A stretch of DNA of 64,000 bases from Marinomonas sp. UCMA 3892 (GCF_012726345.1 NZ_PTXN01000012.1:90841-154840); one strand, 5' to 3'. Counted from the first letter of the stretch, positions 10,898 to 21,441 are shown. The notes: generated from the letters alone by a model not told the origin. Program-made: numbers and translations.

Positions 10898-10990
10898 TAT
10901 ACGCCTTTTAGCCCACCTTATTTAGCACATCACTGATAGCAAGCTGGTCGAGCATTAACTGTTTCACTTTGGCTGACTCCTAAAAAATCG

Positions 10991-12184
10991 TTAAAAAGGC
11001 GCTTCGTCGTTTTCTGAGTCGCTATTTTTAGACGAACTGTTTTTTGACGTACTGGTTTTTACTTGCTGACTTTTTTGCTCTATGACTGCCAATAAATCGT
11101 TCCAAGACTGAGTAAAAGCGTCCGCGTCCTCTTGTTGGAGCTGATCAGCCAGTGCGCCAACATCAATGCCTTCTATGGCGAATTCCAACAGCTTGCTTTC
11201 AGCATCAACACCATCAATCGACATCACGCTAGACAAAGCTCCGTCTTTCGAGAAGCTTAGTAATGTCTTTTCTGGAATCGTATTAATGGTGTGTGGCGCA
11301 GCAAGCGCTGAGACGTAATAAGAGTCAGAAATAGTCAGATCTTTGCTTCCCGTGCTGGCCCAAAGTAAGCGTTGTGAGTGGGCGCCAGCCGCCTTTAGCG
11401 ATTGCCAATGTGGCTCGGCCAGTAGCTCGCAGTAATCTTTGTAAGCTTGTTGGGCAATGGCGGTACCAAGATGATTACGTAAGTCAGAAGACACTCGGTC
11501 ATTGACGGCAACATCCCAACGACTGATAAACAACGAAGCGACTGAGCCGACTTTCGGATCAAGTCCTTTTGCAATTCGTCGTTCGATACCGCGCATGTAA
11601 GCTTCCGCCGCGGCGACATATTGCTCGCTGGAAAACAACAAGGTCACGTTAACGGGAACACCAGCAAAAATCGTTTCTTCGATGGCCGCTAAGCCTGCTG
11701 GTGTACCGGGAATTTTAATAAACAAATTGGGGCGTTTAGCGCGTTTATGCAGATCCACCGCCGCCGCAACGGTGCCAGCGGTATTGTTCGCCAAGAGTGG
11801 AGAGACTTCTAACGAGACCCAACCATCCATACCATCAGTATTGTCGAAGATAGGACGCAATACATCCGCTGCACGGGTTAAATCTTCTAGCGCCAGTTCG
11901 AAAAATAGCGCTTCACCCGATAAACCGTTTGCGGCTTTTTCGGCGATGGCTTGGTTGTAGTTATCACCGTCCTTTATTGCTTTGTCGAAAATGGTCGGAT
12001 TCGACGTCAGCCCCGTCACATTCAGATGATCAATATAGTGCTGTAAGGTGCCGCTGTTGAGCAGCTCACGAGTAATATTATCGAGCCAGATACTTTGACC
12101 TAGCATATGCAATTGATTGGTTGTGTTCATTCCTTCAAATGGATTGCTGCCTTCAAATGGATCGCTGTCTTTTATAACATTCAT
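10991..12184 (-). CDS. tal: Transaldolase
   Basis: Moves the dihydroxyacetone unit between sedoheptulose 7-phosphate and fructose 6-phosphate in the non-oxidative pentose phosphate pathway. 397 residues, the longer Tal subfamily. GLTSNPTIFDKAI is at about 58-70 and the Schiff-base lysine is Lys157 in LFIKIPGTPAG. The last 18 residues are a low-complexity Ser/Asn/Asp tail. GGAGG stands 4 nt before the ATG, which overlaps the HAD stop. It is the last gene of a five-gene operon with phosphoketolase and aldolase, so it would feed pentose phosphates to and from the phosphoketolase. Confidence 0.9.
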   Translation of the reverse strand: MNVIKDSDPFEGSNPFEGMNTTNQLHMLGQSIWLDNITRELLNSGTLQHYIDHLNVTGLTSNPTIFDKAIKDGDNYNQAIAEKAANGLSGEALFFELALEDLTRAADVLRPIFDNTDGMDGWVSLEVSPLLANNTAGTVAAAVDLHKRAKRPNLFIKIPGTPAGLAAIEETIFAGVPVNVTLLFSSEQYVAAAEAYMRGIERRIAKGLDPKVGSVASLFISRWDVAVNDRVSSDLRNHLGTAIAQQAYKDYCELLAEPHWQSLKAAGAHSQRLLWASTGSKDLTISDSYYVSALAAPHTINTIPEKTLLSFSKDGALSSVMSIDGVDAESKLLEFAIEGIDVGALADQLQQEDADAFTQSWNDLLAVIEQKSQQVKTSTSKNSSSKNSDSENDEAPF

Positions 12185-12897
12185 AGTGCCTCCGATGGCG
12201 CAGAACGCGCTTTCACAGCGTCAAGACCAATGCAAAAATCGTAATGGATCAGCTCGCCGATGTGTTCAATGGTGACATCGGCCGCTGGATAAGGATGTGT
12301 CTTTTCTGGATCGTGGGCGTAATGACCTTGTCTTGGAAAAACGGTAGTAAGGCGGCTTCCCCAAGCTTGTTTCATAGCGGTCAGAATACGCAATTTATCG
12401 TCCACCATGACATAACGCTTGGCGGGATAATGTTGCTCGACCGCATCGAGCATGGTTTCTTTGTGGATATAAATCAGCACCTGACCATGCACTGCTTCCC
12501 ATAAGCCTGAACGCTTAATTTTGCGTGGCTGCAGGACGGCTTCGCCATCAGTCAAAATGACGGTTTTGCCTAAGGTTTGCAGATGTTTAATGAGTGCCAA
12601 TGCATCGGCATAAAGCCGATCCACAAAGGGATATTCAAGAAAAAACTCAGCGATTAAGAGCCCACGAACATCATCAAGATGTTCAAGGCGATACTGTTGT
12701 AGCGCGCCTAGATAATCCACATAACCACGCTCTGTGCGTAATGTTTCGAATATCACCCAATAACGAGCGCTGTTTTCCACGCCAATTTCACGAATTAAAA
12801 ACGCCCTCAACTCCACTAAAATGCGGTCGTTGTCGAGCAAGGTGTTATCAACATCCAGCAGAAAAACAATCTCGTCTGTTGCTCTACTATTCACCAT
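12181..12897 (-). CDS. HAD-superfamily phosphatase
   Basis: 238 residues of the HAD fold. Motif I is LLDVDNT with Asp15 and Asp17, motif II is VILTDGE at about 111-117 and motif IV is MVDDKLRI with two aspartates at about 161-162. There is a helical cap after motif I. Translation is coupled to both neighbours: TAATG overlap with the aldolase stop and ATGA overlap with transaldolase. The substrate is unknown; the context suggests a sugar phosphate of the same pathway or a repair function for side products. Confidence 0.85.
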   Translation of the reverse strand: MVNSRATDEIVFLLDVDNTLLDNDRILVELRAFLIREIGVENSARYWVIFETLRTERGYVDYLGALQQYRLEHLDDVRGLLIAEFFLEYPFVDRLYADALALIKHLQTLGKTVILTDGEAVLQPRKIKRSGLWEAVHGQVLIYIHKETMLDAVEQHYPAKRYVMVDDKLRILTAMKQAWGSRLTTVFPRQGHYAHDPEKTHPYPAADVTIEHIGELIHYDFCIGLDAVKARSAPSEAL

Positions 12898-13976
12898 TAG
12901 TTGGCCGCAACGGAATATTCGCCACGGCGCGCTGCTTTGTCGTTGGCCGCGCCTTGAAGTAAGACTTTTTGAGCCGCTTCAATATTGTCATCTTGTCCGA
13001 GCCAAACTTCTAACGCGGGCAGTTCAATCGCCCGAGAGAATGAAAACGTCAGCGCCCATGGCAAGCGAGATCTGTATCGGCTATTCATGGCATTTAAACG
13101 CGCCGAAGCCAGTTCTGGTGTTTGTCCGCCGGATAAAAAAGCAATACCCGGCACCGCCGCAGGGACAGTACGCAACAAGCAATGTACTGTCATATCAGCG
13201 ACGGTTTCGACACTTTCCTGTATTGCACAACATAATCCGGGCAACACCATGCTGGGTTTTAACAACAAGCCTTCTAGCAACACGCCTTGCTCATTTAAGT
13301 GTTGGAAAACCGCCTGTAAGACCGCTTCTGTCACTTGCGCACATTGTTGCAAGGTATGGCTGCCATTCATCATCACTTCAGGCTCGACAATAGGAACCAG
13401 CCCAGCTTCTTGGCACAAAGCCGCATAACGTGCGAGAGCATGAGCATTGGCTTCAATACAAGCTTTAGATGGCGTGACTCTATCAATCACCCTTGTTTGA
13501 ATAGCGTCGACATCAATGCTGAATACCGCCCGCCATTTTGCGAAGCGCGCGCCCATCAGGGCATAAGCCTCCAGCCGTTCACGCAAACCGTCTAAGCCTT
13601 CGGTGACTTTTTCGCCCGGATGCCCCGCCATATCGACAGCACCGGCATCGACCTTGATGCCGGGAATAATGCCGGCATCCATCAGTACATTTATGAACGG
13701 CGTACCATCTTGAGTGTGTTGGTGAATGGTTTCGTCAAACAAAATAACACCACTCACGCTATCGCTTAATCTTGGTGTGGTGACGATCAACTCTCGGTAA
13801 GCCCGTCGCATGTCTAAGCTTTGTGCGATACCCAATTTGGCAAAGCGGCGATTGCACGTCGCCACACTTTCGTCCATTGCGAGCAGGCCTTTATCATCGG
13901 CCATCAAGCGCTTAGCCGTTTCTATTAAGTGACCTGTAGAGCCGATTGCTTGGCTTGATGAGCTCGAATCATTCAT
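12897..13976 (-). CDS. Class I fructose-bisphosphate aldolase
   Basis: 359 residues with the ATG at 13976, which overlaps the phosphoketolase stop by 8 nt. The family signatures are [16 protein letters not shown] at 30-45 and [15 protein letters not shown] at about 233-247, with Lys240 as Schiff-base lysine, and the acid Glu of IVEPEVMM at 198. This is the animal-type, metal-independent class I enzyme, which is common in bacteria carrying phosphoketolase operons and separate from the usual class II FbaA. In this operon it could make or break fructose 1,6-bisphosphate, linking glycolysis to the phosphoketolase shunt. A longer start at 14030 lies inside the previous gene and is less likely. Confidence 0.9.
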   Translation of the reverse strand: MNDSSSSSQAIGSTGHLIETAKRLMADDKGLLAMDESVATCNRRFAKLGIAQSLDMRRAYRELIVTTPRLSDSVSGVILFDETIHQHTQDGTPFINVLMDAGIIPGIKVDAGAVDMAGHPGEKVTEGLDGLRERLEAYALMGARFAKWRAVFSIDVDAIQTRVIDRVTPSKACIEANAHALARYAALCQEAGLVPIVEPEVMMNGSHTLQQCAQVTEAVLQAVFQHLNEQGVLLEGLLLKPSMVLPGLCCAIQESVETVADMTVHCLLRTVPAAVPGIAFLSGGQTPELASARLNAMNSRYRSRLPWALTFSFSRAIELPALEVWLGQDDNIEAAQKVLLQGAANDKAARRGEYSVAAN

Positions 13977-16362
13977 CCTTATTACTCCATTTCCAATCGC
14001 GAATTTCCGGCATATCGACACCGTATTCATTGATGTACTGACGATGCTCTATCAGTTTTTCGCCTAACATGTGTTTTAACTCGACGCCTTTCACGCCGGT
14101 TTGCGGTAGTCGGTCAATCACATCCATTACAAGGTGAAAGCGATCCATGTCATTCAATACGGTCATGTCAAAGGCCGTAGTGATTGTGCCTTCTTCTTTG
14201 TAACCGCGAACATGGATATTGCGATGATTGGTACGGCGATAAGTTAATTTATGAATGAGCGATGGATAAGCATGAAAGGCAAAAATCACCGGTTTATTTT
14301 CGGTAAACAAAAGATCAAACTCGGCATCATTCAAACCATGTGGATGCTCGGTTTGAGGCTGCAGCTTCATTAAATCCACTACGTTCACCACACGAATATT
14401 CAACGTGGGTAAATGCTTTCGCAAAATAGATACAGCCGCTAAGGTTTCTAGCGTTGGTACATCGCCACAACAAGCCATCACCACGTCCGTTTGGTCATGT
14501 TGATTTAAACCTGTGTCGTTGCTCGCCCAATCCCAAATGCCAATGCCTGCCGCACAATGTTTCGCTGCGGCGTCCATGTCCAACCATTGCGGTGCTGGAT
14601 GCTTTCCGGCAACAACCACATTGACGTAATGCTTGCTGCGCAAACAATGATCCATCACCGAAAGCAAACAGTTGGCATCTGGTGGCAAATAGACTCGGAC
14701 TATGTCGGCTTTTTTATTCACCACATGATCGATAAAACCCGGATCTTGATGAGTAAAGCCATTGTGATCCTGACGCCAAACATGAGACGCCAATAGATAA
14801 TTCAACGAGGCGATCTTAGGCCGCCAAGACAAAACAGCGGTGACTTTTAGCCATTTCGCGTGCTGGTTAAACATGGAATCAACGATATGAATAAAGGCTT
14901 CGTAACAATTAAATAAGCCGTGTCGGCCTGTGAGCAAATAGCCTTCTAGCCAGCCCTGACACTGGTGTTCGCTAAGCATTTCCATCACGCGACCATTGGG
15001 CGCTAGGTATTCGTCATTGATTTTTGTGGTCGCTTCCCATTGTCGATTAGTGGTTTCGAACACCGCCTCAAGCCCATTAGAAATGGTTTCATCTGCGCCA
15101 AATACTCGAAAGTTCTCTTGGTTAAGCTTAACCACATCTCGCACAAATGGCCCGAGCACATGGGTATCGCCAACGCCGCGCACGCCGTGTTTCGGCACCG
15201 TACAAGCGTAGTCACGAAAATCTGGCATTTGTAAGGGTTTCAGTAGCAAACCACCGTTGGCATGAGGGTTCGCCCCCATGCGTCGCTCGCCTTTTGGCGC
15301 CAGTTCGACTAGCTCTGGTAACAAGCGGCCGTTGCTATCGAATAATTCTTGAGGGCGGTAACTGCGTAACCATTCTTCTATCAATGGCAAATGTTCTGGT
15401 TTCGACTCTGGATTAGAGATTGGCACTTGATGGGCATGAAAAGTGCCTTCGATCTGTACGCCATCAACTATTTTAGGGCCTGTCCAACCTTTCGGAGATT
15501 TTAGAATAATCATCGGCCAACGTGGACGCTCAAAGACACCATTGTCTTGGGCATTTAATTTAATCGCTTTAATTTCTCGAACGGCTTTGTCGAGCGCCGT
15601 CGCCATGGCTTGATGCATGTAGTTAGGATCACTGCCTTCGACAAAAATTGGATGCCAACCATAACCACGAAATAGCTGCTCTAGCTCTTGGTGACTGATT
15701 CGAGCCAGAACAGTTGGATTCGCGATCTTGTAGCCATTCAAATGCAAAATGGGCAAAACCACACCATCGGTATTAGGATTTAGAAACTTATTAGAATGCC
15801 AAGCGGTCGCCAAAGGCCCTGTTTCAGCTTCGCCATCACCCACCACACAGGCGGCGATTAATTCTGGATTATCAAATACCGCACCAAAGGCGTGACTCAA
15901 TGAATAACCCAATTCTCCACCTTCATGGATGGAACCGGGACATTCGGGTGACGCATGGCTAGGAATGCCACCGGGAAAAGAAAACTGTTTGAACAGCTTT
16001 TGTAGGCCGACTGTGTCTTGACTTATATCAGGATAAATCTCGCTGTAACTGCCTTCCAAATACGTATTTGCCACCACGGCAGGACCACCATGACCGGGGC
16101 CAGAGATATAAATCATGCTTAAATCGTATTGTTTAATAATGCGATTCAAATGCACGTAGATAAAATTCTGTCCGGGCGTCGTGCCCCAGTGGCCTAGCAA
16201 GATTCGTTTTATATCAGCCAAAACCAAGGGCCGAGTCAACAGCGGGTTGTCATGAAGATAAATTTGACCAACCGACAAGTAATTACTCGCTCGCCAGTAT
16301 CGATCCAGTAAGCTTAATTGATCCGGAGCTAGCGTTGCGGTTTGCATCGTCGTTTTTGGCAC
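13969..16362 (-). CDS. xfp: Xylulose-5-phosphate / fructose-6-phosphate phosphoketolase
   Basis: Thiamine diphosphate enzyme that splits xylulose 5-phosphate (or fructose 6-phosphate) with phosphate to acetyl phosphate plus a triose (or tetrose) phosphate. I chose the GTG at 16362, with GGGAG 9 nt upstream, giving 797 residues, the normal length; the reading from 16443 lies inside the SHOCT gene. ISGPGHGGP is at 86-94, the TPP-binding GDGEAETG at 175-182 and EGSYSEIYP at about 103-111 fit Xfp. It is the main enzyme of the operon. No acetate kinase or phosphotransacetylase is near, so acetyl phosphate must be used by enzymes coded elsewhere. Confidence 0.92.
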   Translation of the reverse strand: MPKTTMQTATLAPDQLSLLDRYWRASNYLSVGQIYLHDNPLLTRPLVLADIKRILLGHWGTTPGQNFIYVHLNRIIKQYDLSMIYISGPGHGGPAVVANTYLEGSYSEIYPDISQDTVGLQKLFKQFSFPGGIPSHASPECPGSIHEGGELGYSLSHAFGAVFDNPELIAACVVGDGEAETGPLATAWHSNKFLNPNTDGVVLPILHLNGYKIANPTVLARISHQELEQLFRGYGWHPIFVEGSDPNYMHQAMATALDKAVREIKAIKLNAQDNGVFERPRWPMIILKSPKGWTGPKIVDGVQIEGTFHAHQVPISNPESKPEHLPLIEEWLRSYRPQELFDSNGRLLPELVELAPKGERRMGANPHANGGLLLKPLQMPDFRDYACTVPKHGVRGVGDTHVLGPFVRDVVKLNQENFRVFGADETISNGLEAVFETTNRQWEATTKINDEYLAPNGRVMEMLSEHQCQGWLEGYLLTGRHGLFNCYEAFIHIVDSMFNQHAKWLKVTAVLSWRPKIASLNYLLASHVWRQDHNGFTHQDPGFIDHVVNKKADIVRVYLPPDANCLLSVMDHCLRSKHYVNVVVAGKHPAPQWLDMDAAAKHCAAGIGIWDWASNDTGLNQHDQTDVVMACCGDVPTLETLAAVSILRKHLPTLNIRVVNVVDLMKLQPQTEHPHGLNDAEFDLLFTENKPVIFAFHAYPSLIHKLTYRRTNHRNIHVRGYKEEGTITTAFDMTVLNDMDRFHLVMDVIDRLPQTGVKGVELKHMLGEKLIEHRQYINEYGVDMPEIRDWKWSNKDE

Positions 16363-16378
16363 AGTGAGATGCTCCCTA

Positions 16379-16603
16379 TTATTTGCTGGCGATTTCTTTC
16401 TTGATGCGAGAAAACTCTGCTTGTTCGATATCACCGCGAGCATAACGCTCGTTCAATATATCCAGCGCCGTTTTTTGAGTTTGTGCAAAGTAACGTCGAT
16501 TAGATCGATAGCTGTAACCCCAATGCCCGAAACTAGAAATCAGCAAAAACCAAAAACCAATCCACAGCACCCAGCCCCAACCGTTCCAATATTCGTTATA
16601 CAT
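16379..16603 (-). CDS. Small membrane protein with SHOCT domain
   Basis: 74 residues. One Trp/Phe-rich membrane helix (about 8-28) is followed by a basic segment and a C-terminal SHOCT motif, [25 protein letters not shown]. The ATG at 16603 is preferred because GGAG lies 6 nt before it; the ATG at 16615 is the alternative. It opens the phosphoketolase operon, with 16 nt to the xfp start. SHOCT domains are short and often sit at termini of membrane or oligomerising proteins; function is unknown. Confidence 0.8.
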   Translation of the reverse strand: MYNEYWNGWGWVLWIGFWFLLISSFGHWGYSYRSNRRYFAQTQKTALDILNERYARGDIEQAEFSRIKKEIASK

Positions 16604-16664
16604 ATCAATCTCCATGTCAAAACGTCGAAAGCCAGATGACTTTCAAACAAACTCGATAGCTCAC

Positions 16665-16670
16665 TCTATA
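16665..16670 (-). promoter_or_regulatory. -10-like element of the phosphoketolase operon
   Basis: Minus strand TATAGA lies 32.5 bp downstream of the centre of operator site C. Transcription would start near 16658, about 55 nt before the SHOCT start codon. The spacing is the same as at site B to within one base. Confidence 0.4.
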
Positions 16671-16688
16671 ACGATAGGAAGACGAGAT

Positions 16689-16706
16689 TCTGTGCGGTAA
16701 CGAACG
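16689..16706 (-). promoter_or_regulatory. Crp/Fnr-type operator, site C (phosphoketolase operon)
   Basis: Minus strand CGTTCGTTACCGCACAGA; 15 of 18 bases match site A. The conserved core is GTTCGYTASYGCACAGA. It lies about 86 bp before the SHOCT start codon at 16603. Confidence 0.55.
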
Positions 16707-16870
16707 TTTAAAAATTCATCATCAAATATAGAAGAAAAAGCTCATTTAATATGGTCAAGATCAAGCCTTTACGCAGAACACACATTTGCTAACAAATCCT
16801 TTCAAATCCCCAGAATCTAAACACCCTGCACTTCCTTACAATGCTCGCATTATCCAAATGAGGTCTTGTT

Positions 16871-17728
16871 ATGTGGCGCAAAGCGTTTGTTTTTCTTATG
16901 TTTTTTTCGGCATATGCGTCGGCGGGTTATTACGATGACACACAAGGGTTAACAGGCGATGCGCTCAAAGCAAAACTGCACAGCATCATTGATGGTCAAA
17001 AACCTCTGAAGTACACACAAAGTGGAAATACCGATTGGTACGACGGTAAGAATATCGACGTGTGGGAAGCACTGGTTTACACCGATTCCGCCTGCCCAGA
17101 TGACAAACCCAAATGCGGCCTAGTGCAAATGCTTTACCTAGATGACGTGAGAAACATCAACCAAGCAAACCGAGGCAAAAGCAAAGACGATGCGTGGGAC
17201 AGAGAACACGTTTGGCCAAAATCCCGCGGCTTTGCCAAACAAAGCCAAGACGGCTACACAGACCTTCATCACCTGCGCCCTGCTGACCGCAACCTAAACG
17301 GCGCGCACAGCAACTATGGCTATGGCATGGGCGGCGAAGCGATTTACGATGAGCTAGCTAACGGCAGCAAAGTATTGTCTGGCGCCTACCTAGATAAAAA
17401 CAAAGAATCCTTCGAACCAACTGACCACGCCAAGGGCCAAATCGCCCGTATGGTCTTCTACATGGCTGCTCGATACGAAGCTGGCGACGACGCATCACCA
17501 GAAAACATGCCCGACTTAATTATAACCAAAGGCAATGACAAACAAAGCGGCCAACCCAGCATCGGCGACCTTTGTACACTCGTAGCGTGGAACGACAAAT
17601 TCCCCGTCACCGCCTTTGAAAAACGCCGTAACGACCGAGTACAACAACTACAAGGAAATCGAAATCCGTTTATCGATCATCCAGAGTTTGTGGATGGAAT
17701 ATGGGGGAAAGAGTGCTCAACGAAATAG
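16871..17728 (+). CDS. endA: Endonuclease I, secreted or periplasmic
   Basis: 285 residues. A signal peptide (1-18, cut after AYASA) directs export. The beta-beta-alpha-metal core has REHVWPKSRG at 111-120, followed by DLHHLRPADRNLNGARS-like sequence (DLHHLRPADRNLNGAHS here), the EndA/Vvn signature with the catalytic His and Asn. Family members cut double- and single-stranded DNA without sequence preference and need oxidised disulfides; cysteines at 75, 82 and near the C terminus fit this. It likely degrades extracellular DNA for nutrients. Monocistronic, convergent with the AraC gene; no clear terminator was seen in the 125 bp between them. Confidence 0.9.
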   Translation: MWRKAFVFLMFFSAYASAGYYDDTQGLTGDALKAKLHSIIDGQKPLKYTQSGNTDWYDGKNIDVWEALVYTDSACPDDKPKCGLVQMLYLDDVRNINQANRGKSKDDAWDREHVWPKSRGFAKQSQDGYTDLHHLRPADRNLNGAHSNYGYGMGGEAIYDELANGSKVLSGAYLDKNKESFEPTDHAKGQIARMVFYMAARYEAGDDASPENMPDLIITKGNDKQSGQPSIGDLCTLVAWNDKFPVTAFEKRRNDRVQQLQGNRNPFIDHPEFVDGIWGKECSTK

Positions 17729-17853
17729 CTTTGTACAAATAAAACGAAGGGCTAAATCAGAGTTTCACCGGCGCTCATAGAAAAAGCCCAACCGACGTTC
17801 TAGACAAAGATCAGGTAAAACAGACGAAATTTGTTTACATTCGTGGCGATTCG

Positions 17854-18765
17854 TCAAATATTAGACTCAGCCCCTTTTCGTAATACTTCGATATGTCGCT
17901 TTGGCGATTGCCCAAAGAGGCGAGCATATTCGCGGCTGAAATGAGAAGGACTTTCGTAACCTACTTTGAATGCTGCACTTGAAGCATCAAGACTGTCATT
18001 TAGCATCAAGCGCTTCGCTTCGTTCAGGCGTAACCATTTCTGATACTGCAAAGGACTCATCGCTGTGTGTTCACGAAAATGATGGTACAAAGTGGTGCTA
18101 CTCATTTGAACATAAGCAGCCAACTCTTCAATCTGAAAGGATTTTGCATAATGTGTTCTAAGCCAAGTGACGGCTCGTGAAATTCTGTGGGCCTGACTAC
18201 CTGTCGAGGCAATCTGCCAAAGCCGACCCGCTAGATCACTATTCAACAGTCGATAATGAATCTCTCTCACAATGAGAGGAGATAACGTGGCTATGGCATC
18301 AGGCTCATCAAGTAAAGCCAATAAACGAGTAAAAGGCTCCAATAACGATGAAGTAACCGTTCCTATTGCCGAGCTTCCACTAATAGAACCTTCATAAGGA
18401 GGAGGCATACCATTTTGCGCAATAATATCTGCCATAAGTAGCATATCTAGCTTGAGCATTAGCCCTAAGCAAGGAAGATCTGGACTGGCATCGAGCACTT
18501 GTGAACTTGCAGGCAAATCGAGTGAGTTCAATAAAAAATGCTGAGTGTCATAAATGAAGTTTTGCTCCCCGACCAACAACTGCTTAGTGCCTTGAACGAC
18601 AAAAAGAACACTTGCTTCAATCGTGCAAGGACAAGGTTCCGTTATTACTTCTCGGCGAAAAAAAGATAGGTTTTCGATTAACGTAGCGCAATCTTCCTGC
18701 CCTATTGTTTTTTCTTCGATAGCCTTAGCCAAGTCTTTTTGTATGCTGCTGATATCTCTATTCAT
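17854..18765 (-). CDS. AraC-family transcriptional regulator
   Basis: 303 residues with the ATG at 18765 (AGAAG 7 nt upstream); the reading frame opens earlier at a TTG at 18816 with no support. An N-terminal AraC_N effector domain (about 20-165) is followed by two HTH units (about 195-295): FQIEELAAYVQMSSTTLYHHFREHTAMSP and the classic second part ASSAAFKVGYESPSHFSREYARLFG. It resembles YqhC-like regulators. It is divergent from the Tat-type hydrolase gene, which with the MFS and cyclophilin-like genes is its probable target. Confidence 0.88.
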   Translation of the reverse strand: MNRDISSIQKDLAKAIEEKTIGQEDCATLIENLSFFRREVITEPCPCTIEASVLFVVQGTKQLLVGEQNFIYDTQHFLLNSLDLPASSQVLDASPDLPCLGLMLKLDMLLMADIIAQNGMPPPYEGSISGSSAIGTVTSSLLEPFTRLLALLDEPDAIATLSPLIVREIHYRLLNSDLAGRLWQIASTGSQAHRISRAVTWLRTHYAKSFQIEELAAYVQMSSTTLYHHFREHTAMSPLQYQKWLRLNEAKRLMLNDSLDASSAAFKVGYESPSHFSREYARLFGQSPKRHIEVLRKGAESNI

Positions 18766-18874
18766 GTATTTACTTCTAGTCTTTTGAGTGCGTTGAGTCG
18801 CATTGAATATCTTCAAAATATGATCTTTCCATAATAATTAGTGCACTACCCTAGGTCACGTGAAATTCTGCCAT

Positions 18875-18910
18875 TCAGGAGTATCAGGCAAGAATCAGGC
18901 AGGATCCTGC
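18875..18910. promoter_or_regulatory. Possible operator between AraC and hydrolase genes
   Basis: Three direct TCAGG repeats start at 18875, 18884 and 18895, the last merging with a 12-bp perfect palindrome GCAGGATCCTGC at 18899-18910. Direct repeats 9-11 bp apart in a divergent intergenic region suit an AraC-family site. This is inferred from layout only. Confidence 0.35.
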
Positions 18911-19032
18911 TAACCCCCAAATACCCAGAGCTGTAAAACTAGATGCTAATGAATGCTTTCAGAAAGACGATGTTCAATGCCTCTTTGTGATCGACAACCG
19001 TTTTGCCTAACTTACTTATCTGGAGAATGACC

Positions 19033-20139
19033 ATGGATAAACATACTGAAATTACAAATGTTTTAACTGAAAAGGATGTTCCTGATGAGGGACGTCGCAA
19101 TATGATGAAACTAACTGGCGCAGGTATGGTTGCACTAGGCGTTGCTTCTCTAACTACTGGCAAAACCTTTGCTCAGTCATCAATAAAACTAAGCGATGAA
19201 TGGGATAAAAAATTCGCCAAAAGTGACAAGGTTAATCATAAAAAAATAACGTTCAAGAACCGCTATGGTATTACCCTTGCCGCTGATCTTTACCAACCCA
19301 AAAATGCGTCTGGCAAATTACCAGCCATTGTCGTTGGTGGCCCTTTCGGTGCGGTGAAAGAGCAATCTTCTGGTCTGTATGCTCAAATAATGGCAGAGCG
19401 TGGCTTCGTCACTCTTGCTTTTGATCCATCTTATACAGGTGAAAGTGGTGGTGAGCCTCGTAACATTGCTTCGCCAGACATCAATACAGAAGACTTTAGC
19501 GCTGCAGTAGACTGCATTGGTATGCAAGGCAATGTGGATCGTGAACGTATAGGAATGATAGGCATCTGTGGTTGGGGTGGAATGGCATTAAATGCCGTTG
19601 CTGTCGATAAACGCGTCAAAGCAGTTGTAGCAAGCACTATGTATGATATGACTCGAGTCATGTCAAAAGGCTATAACGACAGCGTCACCCTAGAACAGCG
19701 TACACAAGGACTGAAACAATTAAGCCAACAACGTTGGGAAGATGCAGGTAAAGCTTCTCCAGCTTACCAAGCACCCTACAACGTATTAAAAGGTGGCGAA
19801 CCGCAATTTATGGTCGACTACCATGATTACTACATGACACCTCGTGGCTATCACCCACGTGCGGTGAATTCTGGTAACGCTTGGTCACAGACGACGCCAC
19901 TATCCTTTATGAACATGCCTTTACTGACCTATATCTCTGAAATTTCTCCTCGTCCGGTTTTGTTCATCCATGGCGAAAAAGCACATTCGCTTTATATGGG
20001 CAAAACAGCCTATGAAAATGCGGCTGAACCAAAAGAGATGATGATCATTCCTGGGGCAAGCCATGTTGATTTATATGATCAAGTGGATGTCATCCCATTC
20101 GACAAGCTAACAAGCTTCTTTAAGCAACACCTAGCTTAA
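19033..20139 (+). CDS. Alpha/beta hydrolase with Tat-like signal
   Basis: 368 residues from the ATG at 19033, which has GGAG 7 nt upstream; the ATG at 19003 has none. The N terminus carries RRNMMKLTGAGMVALGVASL with twin arginines at 22-23 and an Ala cut site TFAQ, suggesting Tat export. The fold is YcjY-like: oxyanion region GGPFG, nucleophile elbow GICGWGG in which the Ser is replaced by Cys-Gly, a conserved feature of dienelactone-hydrolase-type enzymes, and the C-terminal His in GASHVDLYD. The substrate is unknown. It begins a block with an MFS exporter and a cyclophilin-like protein; an intrinsic terminator follows. Confidence 0.8.
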   Translation: MDKHTEITNVLTEKDVPDEGRRNMMKLTGAGMVALGVASLTTGKTFAQSSIKLSDEWDKKFAKSDKVNHKKITFKNRYGITLAADLYQPKNASGKLPAIVVGGPFGAVKEQSSGLYAQIMAERGFVTLAFDPSYTGESGGEPRNIASPDINTEDFSAAVDCIGMQGNVDRERIGMIGICGWGGMALNAVAVDKRVKAVVASTMYDMTRVMSKGYNDSVTLEQRTQGLKQLSQQRWEDAGKASPAYQAPYNVLKGGEPQFMVDYHDYYMTPRGYHPRAVNSGNAWSQTTPLSFMNMPLLTYISEISPRPVLFIHGEKAHSLYMGKTAYENAAEPKEMMIIPGASHVDLYDQVDVIPFDKLTSFFKQHLA

Positions 20140-20168
20140 CCGTAATCAGAATAGTTAAAGTAACTTCT

Positions 20169-20208
20169 GCACCATGTGCGCTCTTTGGGCTCGCGTGGTG
20201 CTTTTTTT
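20169..20208 (+). terminator. Intrinsic terminator after the hydrolase
   Basis: GCACCA (20169-20174) pairs with TGGTGC (20196-20201), with further GC-rich pairing inside, and is followed by seven Ts. It lies 28 bp before the MFS start, so MFS expression needs read-through or its own promoter. Confidence 0.8.
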
Positions 20209-20235
20209 ATAGAAAACAAGGCGTAACAAAAAACT

Positions 20236-21441
20236 ATGGCGCTCACCACATCTGATATTCATGATGGAACATCAACAGACAAGACTGATAACACGGCTCA
20301 TTGGAGTGGCGTTTTTGCCATGTCGCTATGCGTATTCACGCTGATAGCGTCCGAATTTATGCCTGTTAGTCTGCTAACCCCCATTGCCAGCGACTTACAA
20401 ATTACAGAAGGAATGGCTGGCCAAGGTATTGCGATTTCTGGCGCCTTTGCCGTACTAACCAGCCTTTTACTGCCTATGCTAATTGGCACTATGGACCGCA
20501 AAAAGTTAATGCTGATGCTAACAGTCTTGATGGGGATCTCTGGAAGCATTGTCGCGCTAGCGCCAAATTATCCGACCTATATGCTTGGTCGTGCGCTCAT
20601 CGGCGTAGTCATCGGTGGATTTTGGTCGATGTCCGCCGCCATGGCGATTCGATTAGTTCCAACGAACAAAGTACCTAAAGCTCTGGCCATTTTTAATGGT
20701 GGCAATGCACTGGCAACAGTAATTGCCGCACCATTGGGCAGCTATTTGGGCTCTATCGTAGGATGGCGAGGCGCATTTTTAGCTATCATTCCCATCGCAC
20801 TAATCACTTTAATTTGGCAGTGGATCGCATTACCCTCTATGAAGGGAAAGGCACGCGAACCAGGTTCCGGCAATATTCTCAAGGCACTAAAAAGCCGCGC
20901 GGTTGCCTATGGTATGGCTGGATGTGGCGCCTTCTTTATGGGTCAGTTTGCCCTCTTCACTTATCTACGCCCTTTCCTTGAAACCGTCACACAAACCAGC
21001 GTATCAACACTATCGCTTCTATTACTTACTATTGGATTTTCAGGGTTTATCGGTACGTTAATCATCAGCTCAATACTAAAACGTACTTTATATGGTCTGC
21101 TTATTGGCATTCCCGTTTTTATGGCAGCAATTGCTGTAATGCTGATTCCGGCTGGAAGCGATGTTGCACCTGTCGCTTTATTACTGGCAATGTGGGGGCT
21201 ATTCGCAACTGCTGCACCTGTCGCTTGGTGGACTTGGCTGGCGAAAGCAATGCCACATAACGCAGAAGCTGGCGGCGGTCTGATGGTTGCAGTGGTTCAA
21301 TTATCCATTGCATTGGGTTCGACAATAGGCGGCATCCTCTTCGACGCAGACGGCTACCAAAGCACCTTTATTGCAAGTGCTGCTGTCTTACTCATTAGCG
21401 CCTTTCTGACGTTTCAAGCGTCTCGCATGCCAATACAGTAA
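20236..21441 (+). CDS. MFS transporter, probable drug or metabolite exporter
   Basis: 401 residues with 12 membrane helices. The loop 2-3 motif is MDRKKLMLML with the basic residues of the MFS A motif, and RALIGVVIGGFWSMSAAMAIRLV matches the YdhP/NepI/arabinose efflux family. The first 30 residues are polar and cytoplasmic. Gene order with an AraC regulator, hydrolase and cyclophilin-like gene suggests export of, or resistance to, a compound sensed by that regulator. The Shine-Dalgarno is poor (AAGGCG about 14 nt upstream). Confidence 0.85.
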   Translation: MALTTSDIHDGTSTDKTDNTAHWSGVFAMSLCVFTLIASEFMPVSLLTPIASDLQITEGMAGQGIAISGAFAVLTSLLLPMLIGTMDRKKLMLMLTVLMGISGSIVALAPNYPTYMLGRALIGVVIGGFWSMSAAMAIRLVPTNKVPKALAIFNGGNALATVIAAPLGSYLGSIVGWRGAFLAIIPIALITLIWQWIALPSMKGKAREPGSGNILKALKSRAVAYGMAGCGAFFMGQFALFTYLRPFLETVTQTSVSTLSLLLLTIGFSGFIGTLIISSILKRTLYGLLIGIPVFMAAIAVMLIPAGSDVAPVALLLAMWGLFATAAPVAWWTWLAKAMPHNAEAGGGLMVAVVQLSIALGSTIGGILFDADGYQSTFIASAAVLLISAFLTFQASRMPIQ

